A stretch of DNA of 64,000 bases from Algibacter mikhailovii. Its GTDB lineage: Bacteria; Bacteroidota; Bacteroidia; Flavobacteriales; Flavobacteriaceae. The stretch covers positions 1 through 64,000 of the forward strand of contig NZ_BMWZ01000005.1 of the NCBI RefSeq assembly GCF_014651495.1. The letters are read 5' to 3'. The notes under the pieces were generated by a model. It had not been told where the DNA came from. It did no database searches and saw only the letters and a list, made by a program, of their open reading frames with translations. Both the position numbers and the translations under genes were made by a program. Position 1 is the first letter of the stretch. Every line of letters begins with the position of its first letter. This document shows positions 1 through 7,978 of the stretch, piece after piece.

Positions 1-353
1 TTTTTTTTTAGTTCCGCCACAGATTTATAGCCAAGATCTTCGGCAGCTACTTCTAGATAGGAATCTAATACCAATGCATCAAGATCCTTTTTAAGAAGTA
101 GTTTTTTAAGCTGTTCAATTTCTTTTTGAAGGGTTTTGATTCTAGATATTTCGTCTTTTGTTTCCACTTTTACTCTGGTGTTCATTAAGTCTTTACGATT
201 ATACTTTTTAATCCACTCATTAACGGTTGTAGGTGCAATAGAGTAGAGTTTACAAAGTTCGCTCTTTGTGTGATTACCACTGCTAAGTTCGTCTAAAATT
301 TTCAGTTTAAAAGGTTCTGAATACCGTCTGATTACTTTGTCATTTTTGTACAT
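1..353 (-). CDS. IS3-family transposase orfA (partial, 3' end off window)
   Basis: This is the first transposase frame of an IS3-type element. It starts with MYKNDKVIRRYSEPFKLKIL at 353 and runs 117 codons to the window edge without a stop. Residues 8-50 form a helix-turn-helix of the transposase_8/HTH-21 type (FKLKILDELSSGNHTKSELC, then APTTVNEWIKKY). Residues about 65-90 are a heptad-rich segment, the leucine zipper usual in OrfA. The last codons are a run of nine A residues (coding strand, positions 9-1), the kind of slippery run where IS3 elements shift frame to make the OrfAB fusion. The shift itself cannot be confirmed because the downstream frame is not in the window. Confidence 0.8.
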   Translation of the reverse strand, partial: MYKNDKVIRRYSEPFKLKILDELSSGNHTKSELCKLYSIAPTTVNEWIKKYNRKDLMNTRVKVETKDEISRIKTLQKEIEQLKKLLLKKDLDALVLDSYLEVAAEDLGYKSVAELKK

Positions 354-392
354 AATGTTTAAAATTATGTAGCCTTTATTCAGGACGGGTCA
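1..392 (-). mobile_element. IS3-family insertion sequence, terminal part (cut by window edge)
   Basis: The right boundary is placed at 392 because the minus strand begins there with TGACCCGTCCTGAATAAAGG, a typical IS3-type terminal repeat opening in TGA, about 40 bases before the start of an orfA-type transposase gene. The other end, the orfB transposase and the target-site duplication lie outside the window, so group and integrity cannot be settled. The element abuts a palindromic repeat at 401-536, so it may have inserted into or beside a cassette-like site. The family is a confident call; the exact end is inferred from the repeat-like sequence alone. Confidence 0.75.
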
Positions 393-400
393 CAATGAAT

Positions 401-536
401 GGCAACGTTGTTGTGTATGGTTAGTTGCGTGTTTGAGCAACTAATTTAGCAAACAAAAACGAACGAAAGAAAATTCCGAAGGAATTTTCAAAATAAGCAC
501 TTGCCCAAGCAATTAATTATACATGTTGTTGGCAAC
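401..536. repeat. Structured inverted repeat, possible cassette recombination site
   Basis: The two ends, 415-428 and 509-522, are inverted repeats of 14 bases that pair fully if G.U pairs are allowed. Inside are two perfect hairpins: TTAGTTGC (421-428) with GCAACTAA (437-444), and GAAAATTCC (469-477) with GGAATTTTC (481-489) around a three-base loop. A smaller CTTG/CAAG hairpin lies near 500-509. The outer flanks carry GGCAACGTTG and TTGGCAAC. The layout (long imperfect palindrome directly downstream of a toxin-antitoxin pair) resembles an attC-like site of a gene cassette, but the exact RYYYAAC/GTTRRRY cores of classical attC sites are not clear. It could instead be a REP-like repeat or a strong terminator. 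Confidence 0.55.
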
Positions 537-553
537 AGTTTTAATTATTCAGG

Positions 554-841
554 TTACAGTATGTGGTTTAAATCTTGTCTTCCGACAATTGCCATTATTT
601 CAACGACGTCGTTATTTATTTTGTAGTAAATACTATCTATTCCGCAAACACATCTTCTGTAGTCCTTTTTTATATAATCAACTGACTCGAATGAAAAAGG
701 TCTTTGGGTTATAATTTCAAAATATTCAAAGAATGATTCAAAATATTTATCCGCTTGAGTAGTTCCAAATTTTTTAACTCCATAGTGATGAATTCGGATT
801 AAGTCATTTTTAGCTTCATTACTTAAGCGATATTTAGCCAT
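554..841 (-). CDS. parE: ParE/RelE-family toxin
   Basis: This 95-residue protein matches the compact ParE toxin fold of type II toxin-antitoxin systems: MAKYRLSNEAKNDLIRIHHY at the N terminus, a central helix hairpin, and the C-terminal strand series RRCVCGIDSIYYKINNDVVEI ending in an IVGRQD motif. ParE toxins usually poison DNA gyrase, while RelE relatives cut mRNA; the sequence alone favours ParE. Its start overlaps the end of the upstream antitoxin gene by 8 bases, the coupled arrangement common in these modules. The gene is followed at once by the structured repeat at 401-536. Target and activity are inferred. Confidence 0.85.
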   Translation of the reverse strand: MAKYRLSNEAKNDLIRIHHYGVKKFGTTQADKYFESFFEYFEIITQRPFSFESVDYIKKDYRRCVCGIDSIYYKINNDVVEIMAIVGRQDLNHIL

Positions 842-1073
842 TCATTAGAGTTTTTGATTGGGCTAAAATTTCATTTTTTGATTCGCTTGTAAATCCGCTA
901 TTTTCAGCTTTTTCCAATTTAGTTCGTACCCAATCAATTTCGACTTGTTGTTTTCTAGCTTGTCTAATTAAATCGTTTACTAATTCGCTTTTGCTTGAAT
1001 ATTCTTTTCCATTGACTTGGGCTTTAAGCCATTCGTCGTTAGGTTCTGTAAATGATATACTTTGTCTTGACAT
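834..1073 (-). CDS. parD: ParD-like ribbon-helix-helix antitoxin
   Basis: This 79-residue protein has the antitoxin plan: an N-terminal ribbon-helix-helix DNA-binding half (SISFTEPNDEWLKAQVNGKE, then a helix with SKSELVNDLIRQARKQQ) and a polar, flexible C-terminal half that would wrap the toxin. It is first in the operon and overlaps parE by 8 bases. ParD proteins usually repress their own promoter by binding palindromes, and a perfect 26-base palindrome lies 64 bases upstream at 1137-1162. A candidate promoter on the minus strand has TTG and a TATATTTA -7 element around 1090-1120. Autoregulation is inferred, not shown. Confidence 0.82.
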   Translation of the reverse strand: MSRQSISFTEPNDEWLKAQVNGKEYSSKSELVNDLIRQARKQQVEIDWVRTKLEKAENSGFTSESKNEILAQSKTLMNG

Positions 1074-1117
1074 AATTTAATTATTTGGTGTAAATATACA
1101 TCAATTACGAATCATTT

Positions 1118-1162
1118 CCAAATTGTTCCCAACAATTGGATATAGACAATTGTCTATATCCA
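1118..1162. repeat. Tandem palindromes upstream of the toxin-antitoxin operon
   Basis: Two palindromes lie back to back. Positions 1118-1139 read CCAAATTGTT-CCC-AACAATTGG, near-perfect with one extra base. Positions 1137-1162 form a perfect 26-base palindrome whose left arm is TGGATATAGACAA and right arm its exact complement TTGTCTATATCCA. The block sits 45-89 bases upstream of the antitoxin start, where an operator could lie. Its TGTTCCCAACAA core resembles TGTTGCCAACAA on the minus strand of the repeat downstream of the toxin, so it could also be the other boundary of a mobile cassette. Confidence 0.6.
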
Positions 1163-1603
1163 CATTATATACTTTCAAATTTAAAGAATAATATTACAAA
1201 TTGAAATTATAATTTAGTGTTTTTGCATTCAGCAAGAACAATCAGTATCTATATTTAGAAAAAGTTAATTATTGGTAATAGTCGTAGGAGCTTTTTTTGA
1301 CATGAGGGTGAATTTCAGAAGGAATTGAATGGGATTTAGATTTTGGAGGGTTTTGGATTGGAGTTTTTATACTCAACATTATTCCCAATGCATAAAAATT
1401 TAGAAAAGCATCTTGAAAGTATAAGGGCAAATAGTATTATTTCATAGAAATAAAAAAAGAAATAATTATTATCATTTTTCAGTTTGGAATATCAATTTAG
1501 CAATCTCTTTTATTGGATTTTTGGTCTTAATTTTAGCTAAATGACGTTTTTTTGGAAAATAAAGTTGCTGGTGTTAATTGTATTTAAGCTGTTTTAATGT
1601 TGT
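1163..1603. other. Intergenic region with no recognised gene
   Basis: This stretch between the palindromes and the tRNA-Leu region is AT-rich and has stops in all frames. A 19-codon frame opening MHKNLEKHLE begins near 1390, too short and isolated to call. It could be the residue of decayed accessory DNA. No RNA gene or promoter was recognised. Confidence 0.5.
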
Positions 1604-1669
1604 TTAATTTGAACAAGTTATCGCAGAAACGCAAACATTTTCGGCAAAAAATCGGAAAAACAAAACGTA

Positions 1670-1709
1670 AAAAAACCGTAATTTTCTGTTAGCTAGATAA
1701 TTACGGTTT
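1670..1709 (-). terminator. Rho-independent terminator after tRNA-Leu
   Basis: AAACCGTAATT (1673-1683) pairs perfectly with AATTACGGTTT (1699-1709), an 11-bp stem, and the minus strand continues into a T run opposite the A run at 1670-1675. It lies 8 bases downstream of the tRNA 3' end, so it would end the tRNA transcript. Confidence 0.8.
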
Positions 1710-1716
1710 AATTCAG

Positions 1717-1798
1717 TACTCAAGGTGGGAATCGAACCCACACTCCCGAAAGAACTGGATTTTGAATCCAGCGCGTCTACCAATTCCGCCACTTGAGC
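1717..1798 (-). tRNA. tRNA-Leu, anticodon CAA
   Basis: The minus strand folds as a class II tRNA of 82 bases. The acceptor arm is GCTCAAG with CTTGAGT (one G.U closing pair) and discriminator A. The D loop contains GGTAGAC. The anticodon stem CTGGA/TCCAG encloses the loop TTCAAAA, giving CAA, which reads UUG. A long variable arm follows, and the T arm has GGTTCGATTCC. The 3' CCA is not encoded. A spurious protein frame across this gene contains the peptide AQVAELVDALDSKSS that such tRNAs give when translated. Confidence 0.96.
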
Positions 1799-1882
1799 AT
1801 TTCGGAAAGCAAAAATATATATTTTTTCGAGATAATTCATAAAAATAATGGGCAATATACTTTTTAGGTTGAAATAAATGCA

Positions 1883-1890
1883 TAAATTTG
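1883..1890 (+). promoter_or_regulatory. Putative -7 promoter element of prs
   Basis: TAAATTTG matches the Bacteroidota -7 consensus TAnnTTTG. It lies 53 bases before the prs start codon and faces it. No TTG at the ideal -33 distance was found, so strength is uncertain. Confidence 0.55.
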
Positions 1891-1942
1891 CACCTCGTTA
1901 AAAATCAAGCGTGTTTTCGCGCTCTAAAACAACAAGTTACCT

Positions 1943-2884
1943 ATGCCAATTGTTATTACAGAAGCTAAAATTTTTGCATGTACACAAAGTAAAATTCTTG
2001 GTGAGAAAATAGCCAAAGCCTTTGGTGCTGAATTAGGCAATGTAATTACCTCTACTTATAGTGATGGTGAATTCCAACCGTCTTATGAGGAGTCTATTCG
2101 TGGTACTAGAATTTTTATTATTGGCTCTACCAATCCTGGTCCTGAGAATTTAATGGAAATGTTGTTGATGATTGATGCTGCAAAACGGGCTTCGGCAAGA
2201 CATATTACTGCTGTCTTACCGTATTTTGGATGGGCTAGACAAGACAGAAAAGATAAGCCACGTGTGCCTATTGCTGCAAAATTGGTTGCAAAAATGTTAG
2301 AGGCTGCAGGTGCCACACGTATTATTACTATGGATTTGCACGCTGATCAAATTCAAGGCTTTTTTGAAAAACCTGTAGATCATTTATTTGCTTCTACAAT
2401 TTTTCTGCCTTATTTGAGGTCTTTGGATTTACCAAATTTAACTATAGCTTCACCAGATATGGGGGGGTCAAAACGTGCTTATGCCTATTCTAAAGCGTTA
2501 CAAAGTGATGTAGTCATTTGTTACAAACAACGCGCTAAGGCCAATGTGATTTCTCATATGGAACTTATTGGTAATGTTGAAGGCAAAAATGTGGTGTTGG
2601 TAGATGATATGGTAGATACCGCAGGAACGTTAACTAAAGCTGCCGATTTAATGATGGAGCGCGGTGCATTAAGTGTTAGAGCTATTTGTACGCACCCTAT
2701 TCTTTCGGGTAAGGCTTATGATAATATAAACAATTCAAAATTAGAAGAATTAATAGTTACAGACTCAATACCTGTTAAACCTTTAAGTGATAAAGTTAAG
2801 GTGTTAACGTGTTCTAATTTATTTGCACAGGTGATGGAGAAAGTACATAATAACCAATCTATTAGTTCAAAATTTGTGATGTAA
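1943..2884 (+). CDS. prs: Ribose-phosphate pyrophosphokinase
   Basis: This enzyme makes PRPP from ribose-5-phosphate and ATP in the cytoplasm, feeding purine, pyrimidine, histidine and NAD synthesis. The 313-residue length is normal for class I enzymes. Visible signatures are the N-terminal domain with SDGEFQPSYEESIRG, the ATP-loop segment YFGWARQDRKDKPRVPI near residues 93-109, and the PRPP-binding loop VDDMVDTAGT with acidic residues D221 and D222. It starts ATG after a TAAATTTG promoter element and is followed after 45 bases by rplY on the same strand, the usual pairing in Flavobacteriaceae; a terminator follows rplY, so the two probably form one transcript. Confidence 0.97.
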   Translation: MPIVITEAKIFACTQSKILGEKIAKAFGAELGNVITSTYSDGEFQPSYEESIRGTRIFIIGSTNPGPENLMEMLLMIDAAKRASARHITAVLPYFGWARQDRKDKPRVPIAAKLVAKMLEAAGATRIITMDLHADQIQGFFEKPVDHLFASTIFLPYLRSLDLPNLTIASPDMGGSKRAYAYSKALQSDVVICYKQRAKANVISHMELIGNVEGKNVVLVDDMVDTAGTLTKAADLMMERGALSVRAICTHPILSGKAYDNINNSKLEELIVTDSIPVKPLSDKVKVLTCSNLFAQVMEKVHNNQSISSKFVM

Positions 2885-2929
2885 GTCGCAATCAAAGAAG
2901 TGTATTAATTTAAATATAAATAAATAAAA

Positions 2930-3550
2930 ATGAAATCAATTACAATTAACGGATCTCAAAGAGAAAGCGTAGGCAAAAAGGCAACTAAGGCCTTACGTAA
3001 TGCTGGTCAGGTTCCTTGCGTATTATACGGAGGAGATAAGCCAGTGCATTTCTCTGCACCAGAATTAGCTTTCTCTAAACTTGTATACACGCCTAATGCG
3101 CATACAGTTGTGATTAATTTAGATAGCGGTGAAACTTTAAATGCTGTACTTCAAGACATTCAATTTCACCCTGTAACTGATAGAATCTTACACATAGATT
3201 TCTACCAATTATTTGAAGATAAAGAGATTGCTTTGAATATTCCTGTAAACCTTGTTGGTAACTCAAGAGGTGTTAAAAACGGTGGTGTTTTAAGAAGAAA
3301 CAACAGAAAATTACGTATCAAAGCGCTTCCTGCTAACTTACCTGATTTTATTCAAATCGATATTTCACCACTTAAAATTGGTGATAAAGTATCTGTTGCT
3401 GATATTCTAAATGACGATTACACATTCTTACATTCAGACAATACTGTAGTATGTCAAGTAAGAACATCTAGAACTGCGGTTGCAGAAGATGATGAAGATG
3501 AATTAGAAGAAGGTGCAGAAGCTGCTGAAGCAGCTGAAGCAACGGAATAG
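2930..3550 (+). CDS. rplY: 50S ribosomal protein L25/general stress protein Ctc
   Basis: This protein binds 5S rRNA in the large ribosomal subunit. At 206 residues it is the long CTC form: an L25 N-terminal domain (residues about 1-95, with [20 protein letters not shown]) plus a TL5-type C-terminal beta domain (about 100-185). The last 20 residues are very acidic and alanine-rich ([19 protein letters not shown]), a common tail in Bacteroidota. It lies directly downstream of prs and is closed by the terminator at 3574-3607. Confidence 0.96.
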   Translation: MKSITINGSQRESVGKKATKALRNAGQVPCVLYGGDKPVHFSAPELAFSKLVYTPNAHTVVINLDSGETLNAVLQDIQFHPVTDRILHIDFYQLFEDKEIALNIPVNLVGNSRGVKNGGVLRRNNRKLRIKALPANLPDFIQIDISPLKIGDKVSVADILNDDYTFLHSDNTVVCQVRTSRTAVAEDDEDELEEGAEAAEAAEATE

Positions 3551-3573
3551 ACTTAATTCTCAATTAAATATTT

Positions 3574-3607
3574 AAAGCATCCTGCATATTTCAGGATGCT
3601 TTTTTAT
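3574..3607 (+). terminator. Rho-independent terminator after rplY
   Basis: AAAGCATCCTG (3574-3584) and CAGGATGCTTT (3592-3602) form an 11-bp stem with a seven-base loop, followed by a T run. It closes the prs-rplY unit. Confidence 0.88.
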
Positions 3608-3687
3608 TTTTACAAATAGACACTTTTGTGTGGCAATACTTAAAACCATTTTTTAGAATTAACACGCGCATAAAAGACGTAAATGCC

Positions 3688-4254
3688 ATGAAGAAATTTT
3701 TAATAGTAGGTCTAGGCAATATTGGTGAGAAATATGAAAATACACGCCATAATATTGGGTTTAAGGTTTTAGATCATTTTGCAAAACAAGAAGGCCTAAC
3801 CTTTGAAACTCAAAAATTAGGGGATATCGCCACCTATAAACTTAAAGGAAGAACCTTTATTTTTTTAAAACCGAATACCTACATGAACTTAAGTGGGAAA
3901 GCCGTTTTGTATTGGTTAACAAAAGAAAAGATTCCTTTGGAGTCTTTATTAGTGATTACTGATGATTTAAACTTGCCATTTGGAAGCCTACGTATAAAAA
4001 CTAAGGGAAGTGACGGCGGCCATAATGGTTTAAAGGATATTCAAGATAAATTGAATACTACGAAGTATAACCGTTTTAGGTTTGGTATTAGTGATGCTTT
4101 TAGTAAAGGAAGGCAAGTGGATTATGTTTTGGGTGAATGGACCTCAGAGGAGGATTTAAAACTTAAGGAGCGTTTAGAAAAATCTACTGAAATTATCAAA
4201 TCGTTCGCATTGGCAGGCGTAAATAATACCATGAATTCCTTTAATGGAAAATAA
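3688..4254 (+). CDS. pth: Peptidyl-tRNA hydrolase
   Basis: The enzyme releases peptides from peptidyl-tRNAs that drop off ribosomes. The ATG at 3688 is chosen over an in-frame ATG at 3628 because the family motif begins at once (MKKFLIVGLGNIGEKYENTR) and the length becomes 188 residues, normal for Pth. Catalytic H21 and N11 are present in GLGN...TRHNIGF, together with KPNTYMNLSGKAV and the DDLNLPFG loop followed by GSDGGHNGLKDI. It sits after the rplY terminator and converges with the metalloprotease gene, 11 bases apart. Confidence 0.95.
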   Translation: MKKFLIVGLGNIGEKYENTRHNIGFKVLDHFAKQEGLTFETQKLGDIATYKLKGRTFIFLKPNTYMNLSGKAVLYWLTKEKIPLESLLVITDDLNLPFGSLRIKTKGSDGGHNGLKDIQDKLNTTKYNRFRFGISDAFSKGRQVDYVLGEWTSEEDLKLKERLEKSTEIIKSFALAGVNNTMNSFNGK

Positions 4255-4265
4255 CTTAGTTCAGG

Positions 4266-6959
4266 CTACTGCACTATGATTTTCCGAGTAACCTGCCCAG
4301 TGCCATATGACGCTTTCAAAATGTATAAGCCAGATTGTACCTGGTTTAGTATGATGCGTTCATCAAAATCTGTTATGCCTTGATATACATTCCGGTAAAC
4401 TAAACGACCTCTAAGATCATATACATCTATAGAGATATCGTTTTCTGCAGGGTTGTATAATTTAATGTTGAATGTCCCAGTATTTGGGTTAGGAAATAAT
4501 GCAAACGCAGCAGGTTCTAGCGAGGGTTCAGTGCTAAGCGGTATTTCGCTAGTTTGACAAATTTCAACAAACCAAGAATTTAAAGTGCCAGCATCACCAG
4601 GTTCAAAGTCACCTAATTGTATGGTCCAATGGCCTGACGTATTTTCATCATTTACTAGGGCTAATAAATCATTAGAAGACCGAAATCCTACATTAGTTGA
4701 GCTGTTCAAACAATTATACGGTAATGCATCATCATCATAAACAGATACCATGTTCATTTCATTACTACAATCTTTATGATTTTTCAATAGCACCTGTGTG
4801 TTGGAAGGGCTTAACAACGCAATCTCTAAATCACCAATATATGAATGTGATACATTTATACCAATATTAACATCTGTAATGATGTTTGATTCACTGATAG
4901 TAATACGATGTGATTCTGTAAACCCTTTACCATTATCTGTTATGGTTATACCCAGGTTATCAGCTGAACGGTATTGCACACAAGTGGTATTTATTTCATA
5001 ATTAATAGCAAAGTCATGTGTGTTTATGGCATAAAAAACATGATTTGTTGGTTCAATTAATAACCTGCAATAAGGGGCAGCAATATTAGGAACAGTAAAA
5101 CTATAACTCCCAGAATTAGCAATGTTTGTGGCCAAAGTGGTTGTGTAGGTTGCTCCGCCATCGGTAGAGAGCAGAATATTTACTGTAGATGCCCCTGATA
5201 AATTGTTTGTATTATTAACGTTCCAAGTAATGGTTTCTGTCTGACCACTCGCCCATAAAATAGCTTCATTATTTTGTGATGTCACTTCAAATGGTCCGTA
5301 GGCGTCATCAAATGTAACTCGCATATCGTCGTGAGTATTATTTGCGCCACCAGGTCTATTGTCTCTTACCGTTAACCTAAAATCTGCAGTTCTGCTTACA
5401 TTAGGTATTTTTTCCCATTGAGTAGCATTGACACCGTATTTTAAATCTGATAATTTAGGGAAATACCTGGTGTTGTCAAGAACAGCTGGGAAGGACCGGA
5501 ATAAAACCGAATTAGAGTTTGAAGAATTGGGGTTAGGGTAGGTGGTCGCGGCATTATCCTCATTAATTTGTTCCCAACAAAAAGTAACCGAATCCCCGTC
5601 AGCATCATTTCCTGCCCCAACAAGTTTAAAGGCTGTACTTACGGGCAATATTAAATCATCACCGGCGCTTACTGTTGGTGTCGTATTTCCAGTATCAATT
5701 ATAGTAGCACAGGATGTACCTTTAACAAAAGTGCTTATTTGCTGAATGGATATGGCATGAAAATATGTGTCGCTATGCAGTTGTAGGTTTGTTGAACCTG
5801 TAATACCCGCGTACCCCATAATGGTTGAGCCTCCTCCGGGCTCCATTTGAACATTTCTACCATCGTTGCCATCATGGGTCCAGGTATGCGAGGCTCCAAA
5901 TTGATGTCCTATTTCATGGGCTACAAAATCAATATCAAAATTAATACCGCTGGGGTTTGAACTTGTAGAATAGGCTGAGCCTTTATGATTTCTAGACGGA
6001 TAAGAGCCACCATTGTTACACACACAGCCAATGCATCCAGCATCACCAGTACCATTACCAGAGCTATCATTAATACCTGCTAATAAATGGCCAATATCAT
6101 AATTGACTTCTAATATCTCGGTGTCTAACGTTGTTGCTAATTGACTATTATAACGTCCTAAGCTAGTATACGGATCTGTGTTAGGGTTTAAATAAATAAC
6201 TTTATCGTTCGTGGGAATGAGCTGTAAAGACACGTTTAGGTCATTTTCAAAAACGGCATTTACATTGGTTAGCGTCGCATTTAATGCCGCATTTACTGAG
6301 GCTAAGGTTCCGCCATTGGTTTGTGCATATTCTCCTGTTACAGAAATAGCGATCTTGTAAATTCGTTTTTTACTATCATCAGCATCCTTTATACCACTAG
6401 ATTTTAGGGCTTGTTTGAGACTGCCAGCTATACTATTGCATTGAAATAAATTGTTTTCTAGTAAATTAGATTTATTAGAAACAAGTAACTCATTGGGGTG
6501 TCCTTTTACAGGCTCATAGACTACTGTTTCCTTTTCACCTAACACCATCCCAGATAGACCATGGTACGGCGAGAAACTAAAACGGATATGGTCTTGTGCT
6601 TTATCAATACCATAGCCAATGTATGATTTTATTTCAGGATATTTAGCTTGTAATTCGGGGTGCATAACCGGAGCTTCAACAATACGATAGCGCATTAATT
6701 CACCTTGCGTATTCGGGAAACTCATTATGGTATTGGTCTTCGTATTATTTTGAGATATTAAAGTCTTTGATAAGGCTTCAGAAAAGACCTCTTGATTTAT
6801 TTGGTAAAGATTGGCCTTGCTTGAAACCAGCTTATTGCTATTAGATTTTTGAGCTGTCTTTTGATTGCCTATTTTTACAAAAAAGTTGTTTTGGGCAAAC
6901 CCAGAAAACACAAACAAAAATATTGCGGTTGTTAAAACATAATGTAGTTTTGTTTTCAT
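4266..6959 (-). CDS. Secreted metzincin metalloprotease with P-domain and T9SS sorting domain
   Basis: This 897-residue protein is predicted to be secreted. It starts with a signal peptide (MKTKLHYVLTTAIFLFVFSG, cut after FAQ), then a propeptide-like region, and a reprolysin/M12-like catalytic domain with the zinc motif HEIGHQFGASH (H348, E349, H352, H358). Ig/fibronectin-like modules follow, then a proprotein-convertase P-domain near residues 670-800 (SHSYIGDLEIALLSPSNTQV ... GHWTIQLGD). The last 75 residues (FPNPNTGTFNIKL ... KIIVQ) are a type A T9SS sorting domain. The ATG at 6959 is preferred to an in-frame ATG at 7004 because the promoter element at 6987-6994 lies between them. Substrate is unknown. 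Confidence 0.9.
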   Translation of the reverse strand: MKTKLHYVLTTAIFLFVFSGFAQNNFFVKIGNQKTAQKSNSNKLVSSKANLYQINQEVFSEALSKTLISQNNTKTNTIMSFPNTQGELMRYRIVEAPVMHPELQAKYPEIKSYIGYGIDKAQDHIRFSFSPYHGLSGMVLGEKETVVYEPVKGHPNELLVSNKSNLLENNLFQCNSIAGSLKQALKSSGIKDADDSKKRIYKIAISVTGEYAQTNGGTLASVNAALNATLTNVNAVFENDLNVSLQLIPTNDKVIYLNPNTDPYTSLGRYNSQLATTLDTEILEVNYDIGHLLAGINDSSGNGTGDAGCIGCVCNNGGSYPSRNHKGSAYSTSSNPSGINFDIDFVAHEIGHQFGASHTWTHDGNDGRNVQMEPGGGSTIMGYAGITGSTNLQLHSDTYFHAISIQQISTFVKGTSCATIIDTGNTTPTVSAGDDLILPVSTAFKLVGAGNDADGDSVTFCWEQINEDNAATTYPNPNSSNSNSVLFRSFPAVLDNTRYFPKLSDLKYGVNATQWEKIPNVSRTADFRLTVRDNRPGGANNTHDDMRVTFDDAYGPFEVTSQNNEAILWASGQTETITWNVNNTNNLSGASTVNILLSTDGGATYTTTLATNIANSGSYSFTVPNIAAPYCRLLIEPTNHVFYAINTHDFAINYEINTTCVQYRSADNLGITITDNGKGFTESHRITISESNIITDVNIGINVSHSYIGDLEIALLSPSNTQVLLKNHKDCSNEMNMVSVYDDDALPYNCLNSSTNVGFRSSNDLLALVNDENTSGHWTIQLGDFEPGDAGTLNSWFVEICQTSEIPLSTEPSLEPAAFALFPNPNTGTFNIKLYNPAENDISIDVYDLRGRLVYRNVYQGITDFDERIILNQVQSGLYILKASYGTGQVTRKIIVQ

Positions 6960-6986
6960 AAACAGATGTTGGGCAATTTTATTGGT

Positions 6987-6994
6987 CAAATATA
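6987..6994 (-). promoter_or_regulatory. Putative -7 element for the metalloprotease gene
   Basis: The minus strand reads TATATTTG, a full match to TAnnTTTG, 27 bases upstream of the ATG at 6959. It supports that start over the longer frame. Confidence 0.55.
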
Positions 6995-7039
6995 AGAATA
7001 TCAAATGTTTTAACTGTTTTAAATTATTTTACTCATGAC

Positions 7040-7978
7040 ATGCGGAAGGTAAAGGATATTGAAACTTATAAGTCTACTAAGCCAACAGTGGTAACTATTG
7101 GTACTTTTGATGGGGTTCATATTGGACATCAAAAAATTATAAACCGATTAATTAATACGGGAAAACAAGAGGGTTTAAAATCTGTAATTCTTACTTTTTT
7201 TCCGCATCCCAGAATGGTTTTACAAAAGGATTCTAATATAAAACTTATTAATACCATCAAAGAGCGCCATGATATTTTAGATGATTTGGGCTTAGATTTA
7301 TTATTGATTAAAAAGTTTACGCATGAGTTTTCAAGACTTTCAGCAGAAGATTTTGTTAAAGAGATTTTGGTAGATAAAATAAATGCTAAAAAGGTCATTA
7401 TTGGCTATGATCATCGTTTTGGCAGGAATAGAAATGCCGATATAGATGATCTTAAAAAGTATGGCGAAGCCTATGGTTTTGAAGTTGAAGAAATTTCGGC
7501 TCAAGACATCAATGATGTTGCTGTAAGCTCCACTAAAATAAGAGTGGCATTGCATGAAGGGGATATACAAAAGGCAAATGCCTATTTAGGTTATAATTTT
7601 ATGTTGTCTGGAAAGGTAACTAAAGGCAGAGGTCTTGGTAAGGAACTTAACTTTCCAACAGCAAATTTAGATATTGATGAAGACTATAAAATCCTACCCA
7701 AACAAGGGTCTTACATCGTTTGTTCAACCATTGAAGATATTGTGGTCTATGGGATGATGAACATAGGAATGAATCCTACCGTAAACGGCCAGGCACAAAC
7801 TGTTGAAGTTCATTTTTTTGAATTTCAAAAGGATATTTATGGAGAAAGTATTCAAATTGACCTGTTGCATCGTATTCGTGATGAACAAAAATTTGAATCG
7901 GTTGAAGCTTTGAAACAGCAATTAGCAAAAGATAGAGCAACGGCATTAGATTATATTTCTAAGCATCATGCTCAATAG
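7040..7978 (+). CDS. ribF: Bifunctional riboflavin kinase/FAD synthetase
   Basis: This enzyme phosphorylates riboflavin to FMN and adenylates FMN to FAD. The 312-residue length is normal. The N-terminal FAD synthetase half has the nucleotidyltransferase motif GTFDGVHIGHQ at residues 21-31 and SSTKIR near 160. The C-terminal riboflavin kinase half has GRGLGKELNFPTANL and later MNIGMNPTVNG. It is divergent from the metalloprotease and overlaps the downstream HTTM gene by 11 bases, implying cotranscription. Confidence 0.96.
   Translation: MRKVKDIETYKSTKPTVVTIGTFDGVHIGHQKIINRLINTGKQEGLKSVILTFFPHPRMVLQKDSNIKLINTIKERHDILDDLGLDLLLIKKFTHEFSRLSAEDFVKEILVDKINAKKVIIGYDHRFGRNRNADIDDLKKYGEAYGFEVEEISAQDINDVAVSSTKIRVALHEGDIQKANAYLGYNFMLSGKVTKGRGLGKELNFPTANLDIDEDYKILPKQGSYIVCSTIEDIVVYGMMNIGMNPTVNGQAQTVEVHFFEFQKDIYGESIQIDLLHRIRDEQKFESVEALKQQLAKDRATALDYISKHHAQ

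Noticed and set aside
1-9. Poly-T at the first bases as an assembly artefact or terminator
   Set aside because: On the minus strand it is in frame with orfA and fits an IS3 slippery run.
1163-1603. Small RNA or decayed gene
   Set aside because: No terminator, promoter or conserved motif recognised; a 19-codon frame near 1390 is too short to support.
1604-1855. An 83-residue frame on the minus strand
   Set aside because: It is the translation of tRNA-Leu(CAA); the peptide AQVAELVDALDSKSS is the usual artefact of such tRNAs.
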